This document shows positions 9,564 to 18,248 of a DNA stretch of 64,000 nucleotides, piece by piece (positions within the stretch are counted from its first letter, which is position 1; each line of letters begins with the position of its first letter). Source of the DNA: Chitinophaga sp. S165 (lineage in GTDB: Bacteria; Bacteroidota; Bacteroidia; Chitinophagales; Chitinophagaceae); NCBI RefSeq assembly GCF_003182155.1, contig NZ_QGTG01000008.1, forward strand, positions 1 to 64,000, given 5' to 3'. The notes below the pieces were generated by a model that was given only the letters and a program-made list of their open reading frames with translations, ran no database searches and was not told where the DNA came from. The translations under genes and the position numbers were made by a program.

Positions 9564-9787
9564 AGGTGCTTTAAAAAGATTGCTAAGCTATGCTTAAAAT
9601 GTCAAATTTTAACAATTTGGCCCCTAATTTGTATATATGGGTGTAACATAACTTTAACATTACTTTGTTTTAGTTATAACAAATATGCTTATTAGTTATA
9701 TACCAAAGCAAATTAAGGTATAACATTTGTTTTACCTAAACACTAGTAGTTAACTAGTTATCAATGAAAATAATATTGTAACAAAAA

Positions 9788-9818
9788 TTTGAATATTCAT
9801 CTGAGAATTTTACCTTTG
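9788..9818 (+). promoter_or_regulatory. Consensus Bacteroidota promoter of the OmpA gene
   Basis: TTTG (9788-9791), 19-bp spacer, then TACCTTTG (9811-9818), an exact match to TTTG-N19-TAnnTTTG. The predicted start near 9825 gives a leader of about 50 nt. It lies in the 313-bp AT-rich divergent region 9564-9876 between the polyprenyl synthase and this gene. I see no other feature in that stretch. Confidence 0.88.
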
Positions 9819-9876
9819 CTGGGTAAAAAAACGGGTTATTAGTAAATTTTTAACAGTTTTTAAATAGAAAACAATT

Positions 9877-11418
9877 ATGGCAAGCAAAAAGTACTTATTA
9901 CTGGCAGGCGCTATGAGTCTCCTAGCGGCGTCCTCCAGTTTTGCACAAGTTACCCCTGTTTATGATGCCCTGGATTCAAGTAAAGTACCAGCGTCTAGAC
10001 AGGCACAACAGAACAATTTTTCAAACCACCAGTATGACTTCCCTGCGAAACCTCGCGATATGTGGGAATTAGGTTTCCATGGTGGTCTTCACCTGATCAA
10101 TGGTACTATTCCAGCTAGACCAGGTTTTGGTGGTGGTGTTTCCCTGAGAAAATCACTGGGTCACACAATCTCCGTAAGGGCTGAGTATACCGGCGCTTTC
10201 GATAAAGGTCTGGACTACAGATTAAGACCTGCTATCACTAACAATAGCACTGCATGGGCTCCATACGTTGGTACCAGCGGAATCGTAGCTAACTATAAAA
10301 CAGCTTCTCACCAGCTGTCATTAGATCTGATGGCTTCCCTGAGCAACATCCTGTTCTACAAGGCTCAGCCTAAGATCAACTGGTATGTATTCGGTGGTTA
10401 CAGCCTGGGTCTGATCGACGTTGACGTTGATGCATTAGGTGCTAATGGTCAGCCATACGATTTCGACCAGATCAACTTCTCTGCTCCTCGTAAAGACATC
10501 AAAGATCAGCTGAAAAACATGCTGGACGGAGATTACGAGCAGAACGCTCCATCTCAGGGTAACAGAGGTAACATCGGTCGTAAAGACAACAACCAACTGT
10601 GGCGTCATGGTGCTGATTTCGGTACTGGTATCGCTTTCAGAGTTTCTAAACGTTTCAACATCGGTATCGAAGAGAAATATACTTTGTACTTTGATGACTA
10701 TCTGGACGGTTATTCCTCTCCATTTAGCAACCACAAAGACGCTTTCAGCTACACCAGCGTTCGTCTGAACTTCAACCTGGGTAACAGCTCTAAACGCGTT
10801 GAGCCATTATGGTGGGTAAATCCGCTGAATTACGCTTACAACGAACTGAGCGCACCTCGTCACATGAAGCTGCCTACTCCGGTACTGCCTGATGCTGATG
10901 GTGATGGTGTTACTGACCAGTTTGATCGTGAGCCTAACACACCAGCTGGTGCTCCAGTTGATGTTCACGGTGTAGCAAAAGATACAGATGGTGACGGTGT
11001 TCCTGACTTCAAGGATAAACAACTGGTTACTCCAACTTACTGCCAGCCAGTTGACGCTGATGGTGTTGGTAAATGCCCAGATCCTGAGTGCTGCAAGAAC
11101 ATGACTGTAGCTCCAAACTGTAACACACTGGTTCTGCCTAGCGTATCTTTCAAAGGTAGCTCTACTAAAGTTGCTACTGACAACGAAGCTATCCTGGCTT
11201 CAGTTGCTAGCACACTGAAATCTAACCCATCTTGTAACATCCTGGTTACTGGCCACGCTGGTGCTAAAGGTAAAAAAGGTGGTGTTGATCTGAGCAGCAG
11301 AAGAGTTGATGCAGTTATCGACTACCTGGCTGACAAGCAAGGTATCGATCGCGGTCGCTTCATCAAACAAAACACTCCTGGTGAGTCTTCTACTGTTGAT
11401 TTAGCTCCAGCTAACTAA
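9877..11418 (+). CDS. OmpA-family outer membrane protein with thrombospondin type 3 repeats
   Basis: 513 residues. A signal peptide (MASKKYLLLAGAMSLLAASS, ending SFAQ) leads into an N-terminal beta-barrel of about 300 residues rich in alternating aromatic strands. Calcium-binding type 3 repeats follow (DADGDGVTDQFDREP and DTDGDGVPDFKDKQ, about 345-385), then a cysteine-rich linker (CQPVDADGVGKCPDPECC). The C-terminal OmpA peptidoglycan-binding domain (about 415-505) shows a VTGHAGAKG stretch and SSRRVDAVIDYL. It probably ties the outer membrane to the cell wall. Codons are biased toward a small set (GGT, GCT, CTG, AAC), unlike most neighbours. With the exact promoter and strong terminator this suggests a very abundant protein. 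Confidence 0.92.
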   Translation: MASKKYLLLAGAMSLLAASSSFAQVTPVYDALDSSKVPASRQAQQNNFSNHQYDFPAKPRDMWELGFHGGLHLINGTIPARPGFGGGVSLRKSLGHTISVRAEYTGAFDKGLDYRLRPAITNNSTAWAPYVGTSGIVANYKTASHQLSLDLMASLSNILFYKAQPKINWYVFGGYSLGLIDVDVDALGANGQPYDFDQINFSAPRKDIKDQLKNMLDGDYEQNAPSQGNRGNIGRKDNNQLWRHGADFGTGIAFRVSKRFNIGIEEKYTLYFDDYLDGYSSPFSNHKDAFSYTSVRLNFNLGNSSKRVEPLWWVNPLNYAYNELSAPRHMKLPTPVLPDADGDGVTDQFDREPNTPAGAPVDVHGVAKDTDGDGVPDFKDKQLVTPTYCQPVDADGVGKCPDPECCKNMTVAPNCNTLVLPSVSFKGSSTKVATDNEAILASVASTLKSNPSCNILVTGHAGAKGKKGGVDLSSRRVDAVIDYLADKQGIDRGRFIKQNTPGESSTVDLAPAN

Positions 11419-11444
11419 TAGTGTCTCACTAAGAAGATATAAGG

Positions 11445-11477
11445 CCCCGTCTCGTGCAAACCGAGACGGGGTTTTTT
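11445..11477 (+). terminator. OmpA gene terminator
   Basis: Stem CCCCGTCTCG (11445-11454) with its complement (11462-11471), followed by T6. The core CCCGTCTC is the same as in the htpG terminator stem. Confidence 0.92.
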
Positions 11478-11497
11478 AATGCGCGGATTTTTCATTA

Positions 11498-11529
11498 TTT
11501 GTACATATCCGCAATTCCACCTAACTTTG
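11498..11529 (+). promoter_or_regulatory. Consensus promoter of kup
   Basis: TTTG (11498-11501), 20-bp spacer, TAACTTTG (11522-11529). Transcription would begin near 11536, downstream of the in-frame ATG at 11479 and upstream of GTG 11557. It therefore decides the kup start. Confidence 0.85.
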
Positions 11530-11556
11530 GTGGCTTTTTTATTAAATACATATTTC

Positions 11557-13512
11557 GTGAGAAAAGACTTTAACAAGGTAAGCCTGGCCGGTTTAGTGGT
11601 AGCTTTAGGTATTATCTACGGTGACATTGGAACCTCTCCGTTATACGTTTTCAAGGCAATTGTAGGTAATAACCCCGTAAGCGACCTCCTGATAATCGGT
11701 GGTATATCCTGTATCATCTGGACCCTGACTTTACAAACGACTATTAAATATGTGATCCTGACACTCCGGGCCGATAACAAAGGGGAGGGCGGGATCTTCT
11801 CTTTATATGCCCTTGTCAGGCGACATGCCAAATGGGCCGTTATCTTCGGGATGATAGGAGGAGCCGCCCTACTTGCCGACGGGATCATTACACCACCTAT
11901 TACTGTTACATCTGCCATCGAAGGTTTACGCACACTTGAAGTATTCAAAGACCTCAGTCAGTGGACAATTGTAAAGATCGTTCTTACCATTATCACCTTA
12001 ATGTTCGTAGTACAACAGTTCGGAACCGTATCTATCGGTAAACTGTTTGGCCCCATCATGGTGATCTGGTTTTCAATGCTGGGAGTACTGGGGCTATCCC
12101 ACATCGTTGATGATGTGGCTGTATTCAAAGCCTTCAGCCCACATTATGCCATCGAACTGCTAACTACCTACCCTCGCGGGTTTATGATATTGGGAGCGGT
12201 GTTCCTCTGTACCACCGGGGCTGAAGCCCTGTATTCCGATCTGGGGCACTGTGGTAAAGGTAACATCCGGGTTTCCTGGACATTCGTAAAAGCCTGTCTG
12301 ATCCTCAACTACCTGGGACAAGGCGCATGGCTCCTCACACAGAAAGGACAGATCATACCGAAAGACCAGAACCCATTCTTTGCTATCATGCCTGAATGGT
12401 TTGTCATCTTCGGCGTATTGATTGCCACCCTGGCTTCCATCATTGCCAGCCAGGCACTGATATCAGGGTCTTTTACCCTCATTTCGGAAGCAATGCGACT
12501 GAACCTCTGGCCTAAATTAAAGATCAATTATCCTACAGAAGAGCGTGGACAGCTATACATACCGGGCATCAATACCATGTTATTTGTAGGCTGTGTAGCC
12601 ATCGTTCTGATCTTTAAAGAATCGACTGCCATGGAAGCGGCTTATGGCTTGTCTATCACCATCTGCATGCTGATGACATCCTGCCTGTTCGCTTTCTATC
12701 TATATACAAGGAGGGTCCGGCTAAGCCTGATCCTGATATACCTGGTGACCTTTTTTACGCTTGAATTCTCCTTCCTTTTTGCCAACCTTGTGAAGTTCAT
12801 GCACGGTGGTTATGTTACCGTGATCGTGGCAGGGATTCTTTTCCTGATCATGATGGTGTGGTTTAAATCCAGGAAGATCAAGAACCGGTACGTGGAATTC
12901 GTACGGCTTGAAGATCATCTTCCGGTGATCCAGGAGTTAAGTAACGACAGTACTATTCCTAAATATGCCACTCACCTGGTGTATATGAGTAGTGCCGATA
13001 ATCCGAAAGAGATCGAACATAAGATCATCTATTCCATCCTGAACAAGAAGCCTAAAAGAGCTGACATCTATTGGTTCGTACATGTGGACGTTGTGGATGA
13101 GCCTTATCTGAGTGAATATTCCGTACAGACGATCATTCCGAATGAAGTGATCAGGGTTGAATTCAGGCTCGGTTTTAAAGTGGAACAGCGTATTAACCTG
13201 ATGTTCCGCATGGTGGTGGAAGATATGGTGCGTAACAAGGAAGTGAACATTACCAGCCGGTACGAATCACTAAGTAAGAACAATGTGGTGGGCGATTTTC
13301 AGTTCATCGTCATGGAGAAGTTCCTGTCGCACGATAATGATCTGCCTCTCTACGAGCGTCTGGTGATGCGTATGTATTTCTTCCTGAAAAAGATCAGCTT
13401 ATCCGAAGAGCGTGGTTTCGGACTGGATTCCAGCTACGTAACAATCGAAAAGTATCCGTTGGTGGTATCGCCGGTCACGAACCTGCAATTGCGACGGATC
13501 ATACATTCTTAA
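11557..13512 (+). CDS. kup: Potassium uptake protein Kup
   Basis: 651 residues from GTG 11557. A KUP/HAK/KT-type proton-coupled potassium importer in the inner membrane. The family signature GIIYGDIGTSPLYVFKA appears about 20 residues in, followed by about 12 hydrophobic segments and a hydrophilic cytosolic C-terminal domain of about 190 residues; ADNKGEGGIFSLYALVRR is also conserved. An in-frame ATG at 11479 would add 26 residues, but it sits just after the OmpA terminator and upstream of the predicted transcription start. GTG also places the signature at the family's usual distance from the N-terminus. Monocistronic, with a hairpin at 13516-13545. Confidence 0.95.
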   Translation: MRKDFNKVSLAGLVVALGIIYGDIGTSPLYVFKAIVGNNPVSDLLIIGGISCIIWTLTLQTTIKYVILTLRADNKGEGGIFSLYALVRRHAKWAVIFGMIGGAALLADGIITPPITVTSAIEGLRTLEVFKDLSQWTIVKIVLTIITLMFVVQQFGTVSIGKLFGPIMVIWFSMLGVLGLSHIVDDVAVFKAFSPHYAIELLTTYPRGFMILGAVFLCTTGAEALYSDLGHCGKGNIRVSWTFVKACLILNYLGQGAWLLTQKGQIIPKDQNPFFAIMPEWFVIFGVLIATLASIIASQALISGSFTLISEAMRLNLWPKLKINYPTEERGQLYIPGINTMLFVGCVAIVLIFKESTAMEAAYGLSITICMLMTSCLFAFYLYTRRVRLSLILIYLVTFFTLEFSFLFANLVKFMHGGYVTVIVAGILFLIMMVWFKSRKIKNRYVEFVRLEDHLPVIQELSNDSTIPKYATHLVYMSSADNPKEIEHKIIYSILNKKPKRADIYWFVHVDVVDEPYLSEYSVQTIIPNEVIRVEFRLGFKVEQRINLMFRMVVEDMVRNKEVNITSRYESLSKNNVVGDFQFIVMEKFLSHDNDLPLYERLVMRMYFFLKKISLSEERGFGLDSSYVTIEKYPLVVSPVTNLQLRRIIHS

Positions 13513-13515
13513 CAG

Positions 13516-13545
13516 AAAGGCCGGCTTAACGCTGGCCTTTTGCTT
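13516..13545. terminator. Convergent terminator between kup and pirin
   Basis: AAAGGCC / GGCCTTT arms around a short loop, followed on the plus strand by TTGCTTTTTT. It lies between two convergent genes and may serve both. Confidence 0.75.
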
Positions 13546-13547
13546 TT

Positions 13548-14417
13548 TTAGTCTATATAGAATCCGAACTTACCCATTCGTTCATCTCTCATCGCCTCCA
13601 TAATTTCGGTCTGTGTATTCATTACATACGGACCGTGCCAGGCAACCGGCTCATTTAACGGTTCTCCATCACAGTAGAGGATAATTGCATCACTGCTGGC
13701 TGTGATATTGATAGTATCTCCTTCATTGTCGAAGAGCACCAGGGACCTGTCTGTGGCTGTAGCTCCATTCACTGTTACATTTCCACGTAACACATAGAAC
13801 AGTACATTTCTGCCCGCTGCTACGGCGATATCTGCCTTGCTTTCCGGCTCCATTTTTATCAACAGGGCATTCACCCCCGTGAGAGAGTTAATAGCGCCTT
13901 TATGGCCGTTCCAATTGCCTCCTGCGATGGCTATCTGCACCTTGCCATCATCTGTCTTTACCACAGGGATATCATCCTTCTGCAAGCCGGTATATTTGGC
14001 CGGGTTCATTTTCCATTTAGCCGGCAGGTTGATCCATAACTGTATAAGTTCCAGATCGCCGCCTTCTTCCTTAAAGGACTTTTCCACATATTCATTGTGG
14101 ATCAATCCTCTTGCTGCCGACATCCACTGTACGCCGCCTGCATCGATCCTGCTATGATAGCCGTGAGAATCTTTATGTACTACGTGCCCGCTGATGATCC
14201 AGGTGACCGTTTCAAATCCCCTGTGCGGGTGAGGACCGAATGGCATTCCGCTGTTAAAGGGAGGTAATGTCATTGGTCCGTGGTGATGTAATAACAGGAA
14301 TGGGTCCGTTGCCTTGCCGTCCTGATAAGGCAAAGGACTATAGAAGTAATAATCACTCAGAGAGCCTGTTACCGGATGGTTGTTTACAACCTTATTTACT
14401 GTCTTTTGCATATGCAA
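13548..14417 (-). CDS. Pirin family cupin protein
   Basis: 289 residues with a bicupin fold. The N-terminal cupin carries the pirin motif FGPHPHRGFETVTWIISG and a later His/Glu region around GLIHNEYVEK and GGDLELIQLW. These supply the His/Glu metal ligands. Bacterial pirins include quercetin 2,3-dioxygenases and redox regulators; which one this is cannot be told. ATG at 14417 or 14411 (ATG-CAT-ATG) are both possible and differ by two residues. It is divergent from the DUF202 gene at 14551. Confidence 0.88.
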   Translation of the reverse strand: MHMQKTVNKVVNNHPVTGSLSDYYFYSPLPYQDGKATDPFLLLHHHGPMTLPPFNSGMPFGPHPHRGFETVTWIISGHVVHKDSHGYHSRIDAGGVQWMSAARGLIHNEYVEKSFKEEGGDLELIQLWINLPAKWKMNPAKYTGLQKDDIPVVKTDDGKVQIAIAGGNWNGHKGAINSLTGVNALLIKMEPESKADIAVAAGRNVLFYVLRGNVTVNGATATDRSLVLFDNEGDTINITASSDAIILYCDGEPLNEPVAWHGPYVMNTQTEIMEAMRDERMGKFGFYID

Positions 14418-14550
14418 ATTTACGAAGGAAGGGGTGGGTAAAGAATGGATAGATTAAGGCAAAGGGTGGATAGATTTTTACACGCATTCAGCCTTTTTGT
14501 GCTGCATGCCGGTAGTTGATTTTAGCGTATCTTTTATACAAATTAATATT

Positions 14551-14931
14551 ATGGCGGAATATGAAAAGAAGGGCAACCCGAGCGATCACCTGGCAAACGA
14601 ACGTACCCTGCTTGCCTGGACCAGAACAAGTATTGGAATAATGGCATTTGGCTTTGTAGTGGTCAAATTTTCGCTTTTTGTGAAGCAGATCTCACTGGTG
14701 TTGGGGGAGGAGTACGCAATCCATTCCAGGGGGATTTCTGCGCTTGTAGGGATACTATTGGTAGCGGTGGGTGCAGCTACCACGATATTCTCATATATCC
14801 GGTACAGGCGTACGGAGAAACAGCTTAAGGAAGGGACTTATAATCATTCATCTTTGCTTATTACTTTATTGACGGCGTTTATATTTCTTGTGAGTGTGTT
14901 GCTGATCGTCTATCTGATAGAGAGTGCTTAG
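14551..14931 (+). CDS. DUF202 (YidH-like) inner membrane protein
   Basis: 126 residues from ATG 14551 (MAEYEKKGNPSDHLANERT). The cytosolic N-terminus has the family hallmark HLANERTLLAWTRTSIGIM, followed by three hydrophobic segments (about 28-48, 62-82 and 100-122). DUF202 proteins are small membrane proteins of unclear role. An upstream in-frame ATG at 14497 would add an unrelated 18-residue extension and is not favoured. Stands alone, with a convergent terminator shared with the ftsZ side. Confidence 0.88.
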   Translation: MAEYEKKGNPSDHLANERTLLAWTRTSIGIMAFGFVVVKFSLFVKQISLVLGEEYAIHSRGISALVGILLVAVGAATTIFSYIRYRRTEKQLKEGTYNHSSLLITLLTAFIFLVSVLLIVYLIESA

Positions 14932-14940
14932 AGGTATAAA

Positions 14941-14970
14941 AAAAGTCCCCCGGGGAACCGGAGGACTTTT
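14941..14970. terminator. Bidirectional terminator between the DUF202 gene and ftsZ
   Basis: Arms AAAAGTCC-C-CCGG (14941-14953) and CCGG-A-GGACTTTT (14958-14970) with a 4-nt loop. A-tract and T-tract flank both sides. It ends the dcw cluster on the minus strand. Confidence 0.88.
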
Positions 14971-15009
14971 CTTTAACACAACTAAAAAACAATCAAACGT
15001 CCGAATAGA

Positions 15010-16701
15010 TCAATCGGGTTTTTTCCCATCTAAAAAGGTATTAATCGTATTGATTTCTGCCTGGTTATTCTGACCGTCGGAAATAGTATAGTTAGAATAG
15101 AAGTTCTCTGCAGAACCTGCGCCGTTATCAAGGTTGATATTACGACGGATGTAAGCAGGAACGTTTTCTATTTCTGTGTTGTTGTCTATGCCTTTCACAT
15201 TGAAGCTGATGCTGCGCAGTTTTGCCACGCGTTCCGCCTGTTTGCGTTTCTGTTCTTCCAATTGTTCTTCGAAAGCCTGCAGCTGAATATCTGAAGGCGT
15301 TTCCGGTGCCTGGTCTTCTTCTCTGAATACGATCTTCATTTCCGGAACATCAGGGGAAGCAGGAGCATTCGTTCCCGGTTCTATGTAGATGTATGCAGGT
15401 CCTGCAGGGTAGCCACCGGCTGAAGGATTAGGCTGTATTACATTTACACTTGTTCCGTAACCTGCCATTGGCTGGGTAGCGGCAGCTGTCGGCTCAACAT
15501 TGAGCGTAAAGCTTTGCCTTTCCGGCTGCTGAGGGGCAGGAGGAGTGAAGGTTGTTGCAGGCTGAGTTACCACAGGTTCTACCAGGCGGGGCGCCATCAG
15601 GTCCGCCGGTTCAACGAATAATGTCTGTTGCTGATTATTCATTTTCTTTTCATCACCATCTTGGCCCAGCTGCATTACAATCTTAGGCTGTTCCTGGGAA
15701 GGATCCTGTGGGGTCGTTTTTACCTGCTGGATCGGTTTCTGTTCAAAACCGGTAGCAATGATCGTCACGCCCAACTTGCGGTCGAGGGTGGAATCATAAC
15801 CAACACCGAGGATCACGTCGCAATCCTCACCAGCCTGGCTTTGTACGTATGCCTGGATCGTATCCATTTCATCGAGGGTGTGTTCAAACTCACCTTCTGA
15901 AGAGGAAATGTTGATCAGAATCCATTTAGCACCACGGATATCGTTATCATTCAGCAATGGAGAAGTGAGTGCTTCTTCGATCGCTTTCTGTGCACGGTTT
16001 TCGCCTTCTGAAGTAGCTGCACCAAGAATGGCCACGCCACCATTGCGCATAACGGTACAAACGTCGGCAAAGTCCACGTTGATCTGACCAGTTGAGTTGA
16101 TCACATCGGTGATACATTTTGCTGCGGTTGCGAGCACGTTATCTGCTTTTTCAAAAGCAGCCTTGAATTTCAGGTCGCCGAATTTCTGGCGTAGCTTGTC
16201 ATTGGAGATGATGAGCAGCGTATCAACATAATCTTTCAATCTGCTGACACCTTCATCTGCCTGCGCCATCCTTTTTTTCCCTTCATAAGAGAAGGGCGTT
16301 GTAACAATACCCACCGTAAGAATACCCAGCTCCTTACATATACGTGCAATGATAGGAGCGCCACCGGTACCGGTACCACCACCCATGCCTGCAGTAATGA
16401 AGGCCATCTTGGTATTCACCTCTAAGATCTTTTTGATTTCTTCAAAGGACTCTTCCGTCGCCTGTTCACCGATGCGTGGATTGGCGCCAGCACCCAGCCC
16501 CTGTGTTAAATGTGGTCCCAACTGTATTTTGTTGGGCACGGGACTGTTTGCAATAGCCTGTGCATCGGTATTGCAGATGATAAAATTCACACCCTCAATG
16601 CGCTGGTTGAACATGTGGTTCACCGCATTGCTCCCACCACCACCAATGCCTATCACCTTGATGATGGAAGATTTTTCTTTGGGAAGATCAAAATGTATCA
16701 T
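15010..16701 (-). CDS. ftsZ: Cell division protein FtsZ
   Basis: 563 residues. The tubulin-like GTPase that forms the division ring. The tubulin signature GGGTGTGGAP is near residue 112 and the T7 synergy loop NVDFADV near residue 207. Residues 1-320 form the conserved GTPase. A long Pro/Gln-rich linker (about 330-505) leads to a C-terminal peptide, ENVPAYIRRNINL (about 512-525), the likely FtsA-binding element. Unusually it is followed by about 40 more residues (GAGSAENFYSNYTISDG...). It is last in the dcw cluster, 143 bp after ftsA; the AT-rich gap could hold an extra promoter, though none matches the consensus. Confidence 0.97.
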   Translation of the reverse strand: MIHFDLPKEKSSIIKVIGIGGGGSNAVNHMFNQRIEGVNFIICNTDAQAIANSPVPNKIQLGPHLTQGLGAGANPRIGEQATEESFEEIKKILEVNTKMAFITAGMGGGTGTGGAPIIARICKELGILTVGIVTTPFSYEGKKRMAQADEGVSRLKDYVDTLLIISNDKLRQKFGDLKFKAAFEKADNVLATAAKCITDVINSTGQINVDFADVCTVMRNGGVAILGAATSEGENRAQKAIEEALTSPLLNDNDIRGAKWILINISSSEGEFEHTLDEMDTIQAYVQSQAGEDCDVILGVGYDSTLDRKLGVTIIATGFEQKPIQQVKTTPQDPSQEQPKIVMQLGQDGDEKKMNNQQQTLFVEPADLMAPRLVEPVVTQPATTFTPPAPQQPERQSFTLNVEPTAAATQPMAGYGTSVNVIQPNPSAGGYPAGPAYIYIEPGTNAPASPDVPEMKIVFREEDQAPETPSDIQLQAFEEQLEEQKRKQAERVAKLRSISFNVKGIDNNTEIENVPAYIRRNINLDNGAGSAENFYSNYTISDGQNNQAEINTINTFLDGKKPD

Positions 16702-16844
16702 GACTCTATCTCTTTTATGGGTTAGTTAGTATAATTAATAATGCCCACAATCTTTCTTACTTTATTAATTATCCCGTTATTAATTACTTGATTTTTAAAT
16801 CGTTTATGGCTGCAACAATTGCGCCATATACCGACAATACCCTG

Positions 16845-18248
16845 TTAAAGTTTCGCATCTTCTTCTTCCGTGAACATGTCTATGATCTTTGTCTTCATCC
16901 TGTCCAGGAATGTTTTCAGCGAAGCATTCCGTTCTTTTACTTTCCTTTCCTGTATCTGCTCAACAGTGGGCTCGTCGTCTTCCCAGGAATCTTCTTCAAG
17001 CGCAGCTGCGTTTGCCGCCTGCTCTTTAGCCAGGTAACTGGTATTGATCTTTACATAATTATCTTCCAGTGCTCTGCGATCGTTCTCATAATCATTGTAA
17101 CCTTTGAGGATGAGACCTACGCAGGTAGCATACATTGGCTTGGTCAGTTCGTCGATATGACCGCTCGCCAGATGTTCGTTCGGATAACCGATACGTGCGC
17201 TAACACCGGTAGTATATTCAGTTAACTGTATCAGATGTTTCAGCTGAGAACCTCCACCGGTCAGGATAATACCGCCATTCAGCATTTTATTGTCCATACC
17301 GATCTGTTTCAGATGATACACCACGAAGTCCATGATCTCACTCATACGTGCCTGTATGATGTGTGCCAGGTTCTTTACAGATATTTCTTTCGGGCTTTGA
17401 CCACGCAGACCAGGAATAGTGATGTAAGCGTTATTCTTAGCCTCATCAGCCAATGCATAACCAAACTGCACTTTCATCTGTTCTGCCTGTGTTTTCAATA
17501 CACCCAGACCGTTCTTGATATCGTTGGTGATGTTCTCACCACCGTAAGGGATTACGGCTGTGTGTTTCAGGATACCTTCATAGAACACGGCGAGGTCTGT
17601 CGTACCACCTCCGATGTCTACGATAGCAACACCTGCTTCGAAGTCCATATCACACATCACTGCTGCTGCAGACGCCAGTGGCTGCAGTACCAGGTCATGT
17701 ATTTTCAGACCGGATTTTTCCACGCTACGGTTGATGTTACGGATAGCGTTCTTATCGCCGGTGATGATGTGGAAGTTAGCGCCGACCTTAACACCTGACA
17801 TACCGATAGGGTAGGTGATGTTCTGGAGGCTGTCCACGATATACTGTTGTGGTATCACGTCAATGATCTGATCACTGGCGGGAATCACAGTTTTATATTG
17901 GTCATTGATCAGCTGATCAATGTCTTTCTGCGAAATTTCAGCGTCGGTATCACTTCTTACAATATCACCGCGTGTTTGCAGACTCTTAATGTGGTGTCCT
18001 GCAATACCAACATATACTTCATTGATCTCGAGATTCGGATTAGAAGCGTAGCAGTTTTCCAGGGCCTGGCGAATAGCTTTGATCGTCTGATCAATATTCA
18101 GCACCATTCCGTGCTGAACACCGAAAGACGGGGCCTTACCAAATCCCAGGATTTCCAGTTTCCCGTATTCATTCTTTCTTCCTGCGATGGCAGCAATCTT
18201 TGTAGTTCCAATGTCGAGACCTACAATGATGGGAGCTTCCTGATTCAT
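16845..18248 (-). CDS. ftsA: Cell division protein FtsA
   Basis: 467 residues. An actin-like ATPase that anchors FtsZ to the membrane. It opens with IIVGLDIGTTKIAAIAG (phosphate 1). It also has VAIVDIGGGTTDLAVF (phosphate 2) and GGIILTGGGSQL (adenosine motif). The SHS2/1C region contains VYVGIAGHHIKSLQTRG. The C-terminus (LKTFLDRMKTKIIDMFTEE) looks like the amphipathic membrane-targeting helix. Its ATG overlaps the ftsQ stop by 4 bp (ATGA), so translation is probably coupled. Confidence 0.96.
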   Translation of the reverse strand: MNQEAPIIVGLDIGTTKIAAIAGRKNEYGKLEILGFGKAPSFGVQHGMVLNIDQTIKAIRQALENCYASNPNLEINEVYVGIAGHHIKSLQTRGDIVRSDTDAEISQKDIDQLINDQYKTVIPASDQIIDVIPQQYIVDSLQNITYPIGMSGVKVGANFHIITGDKNAIRNINRSVEKSGLKIHDLVLQPLASAAAVMCDMDFEAGVAIVDIGGGTTDLAVFYEGILKHTAVIPYGGENITNDIKNGLGVLKTQAEQMKVQFGYALADEAKNNAYITIPGLRGQSPKEISVKNLAHIIQARMSEIMDFVVYHLKQIGMDNKMLNGGIILTGGGSQLKHLIQLTEYTTGVSARIGYPNEHLASGHIDELTKPMYATCVGLILKGYNDYENDRRALEDNYVKINTSYLAKEQAANAAALEEDSWEDDEPTVEQIQERKVKERNASLKTFLDRMKTKIIDMFTEEEDAKL

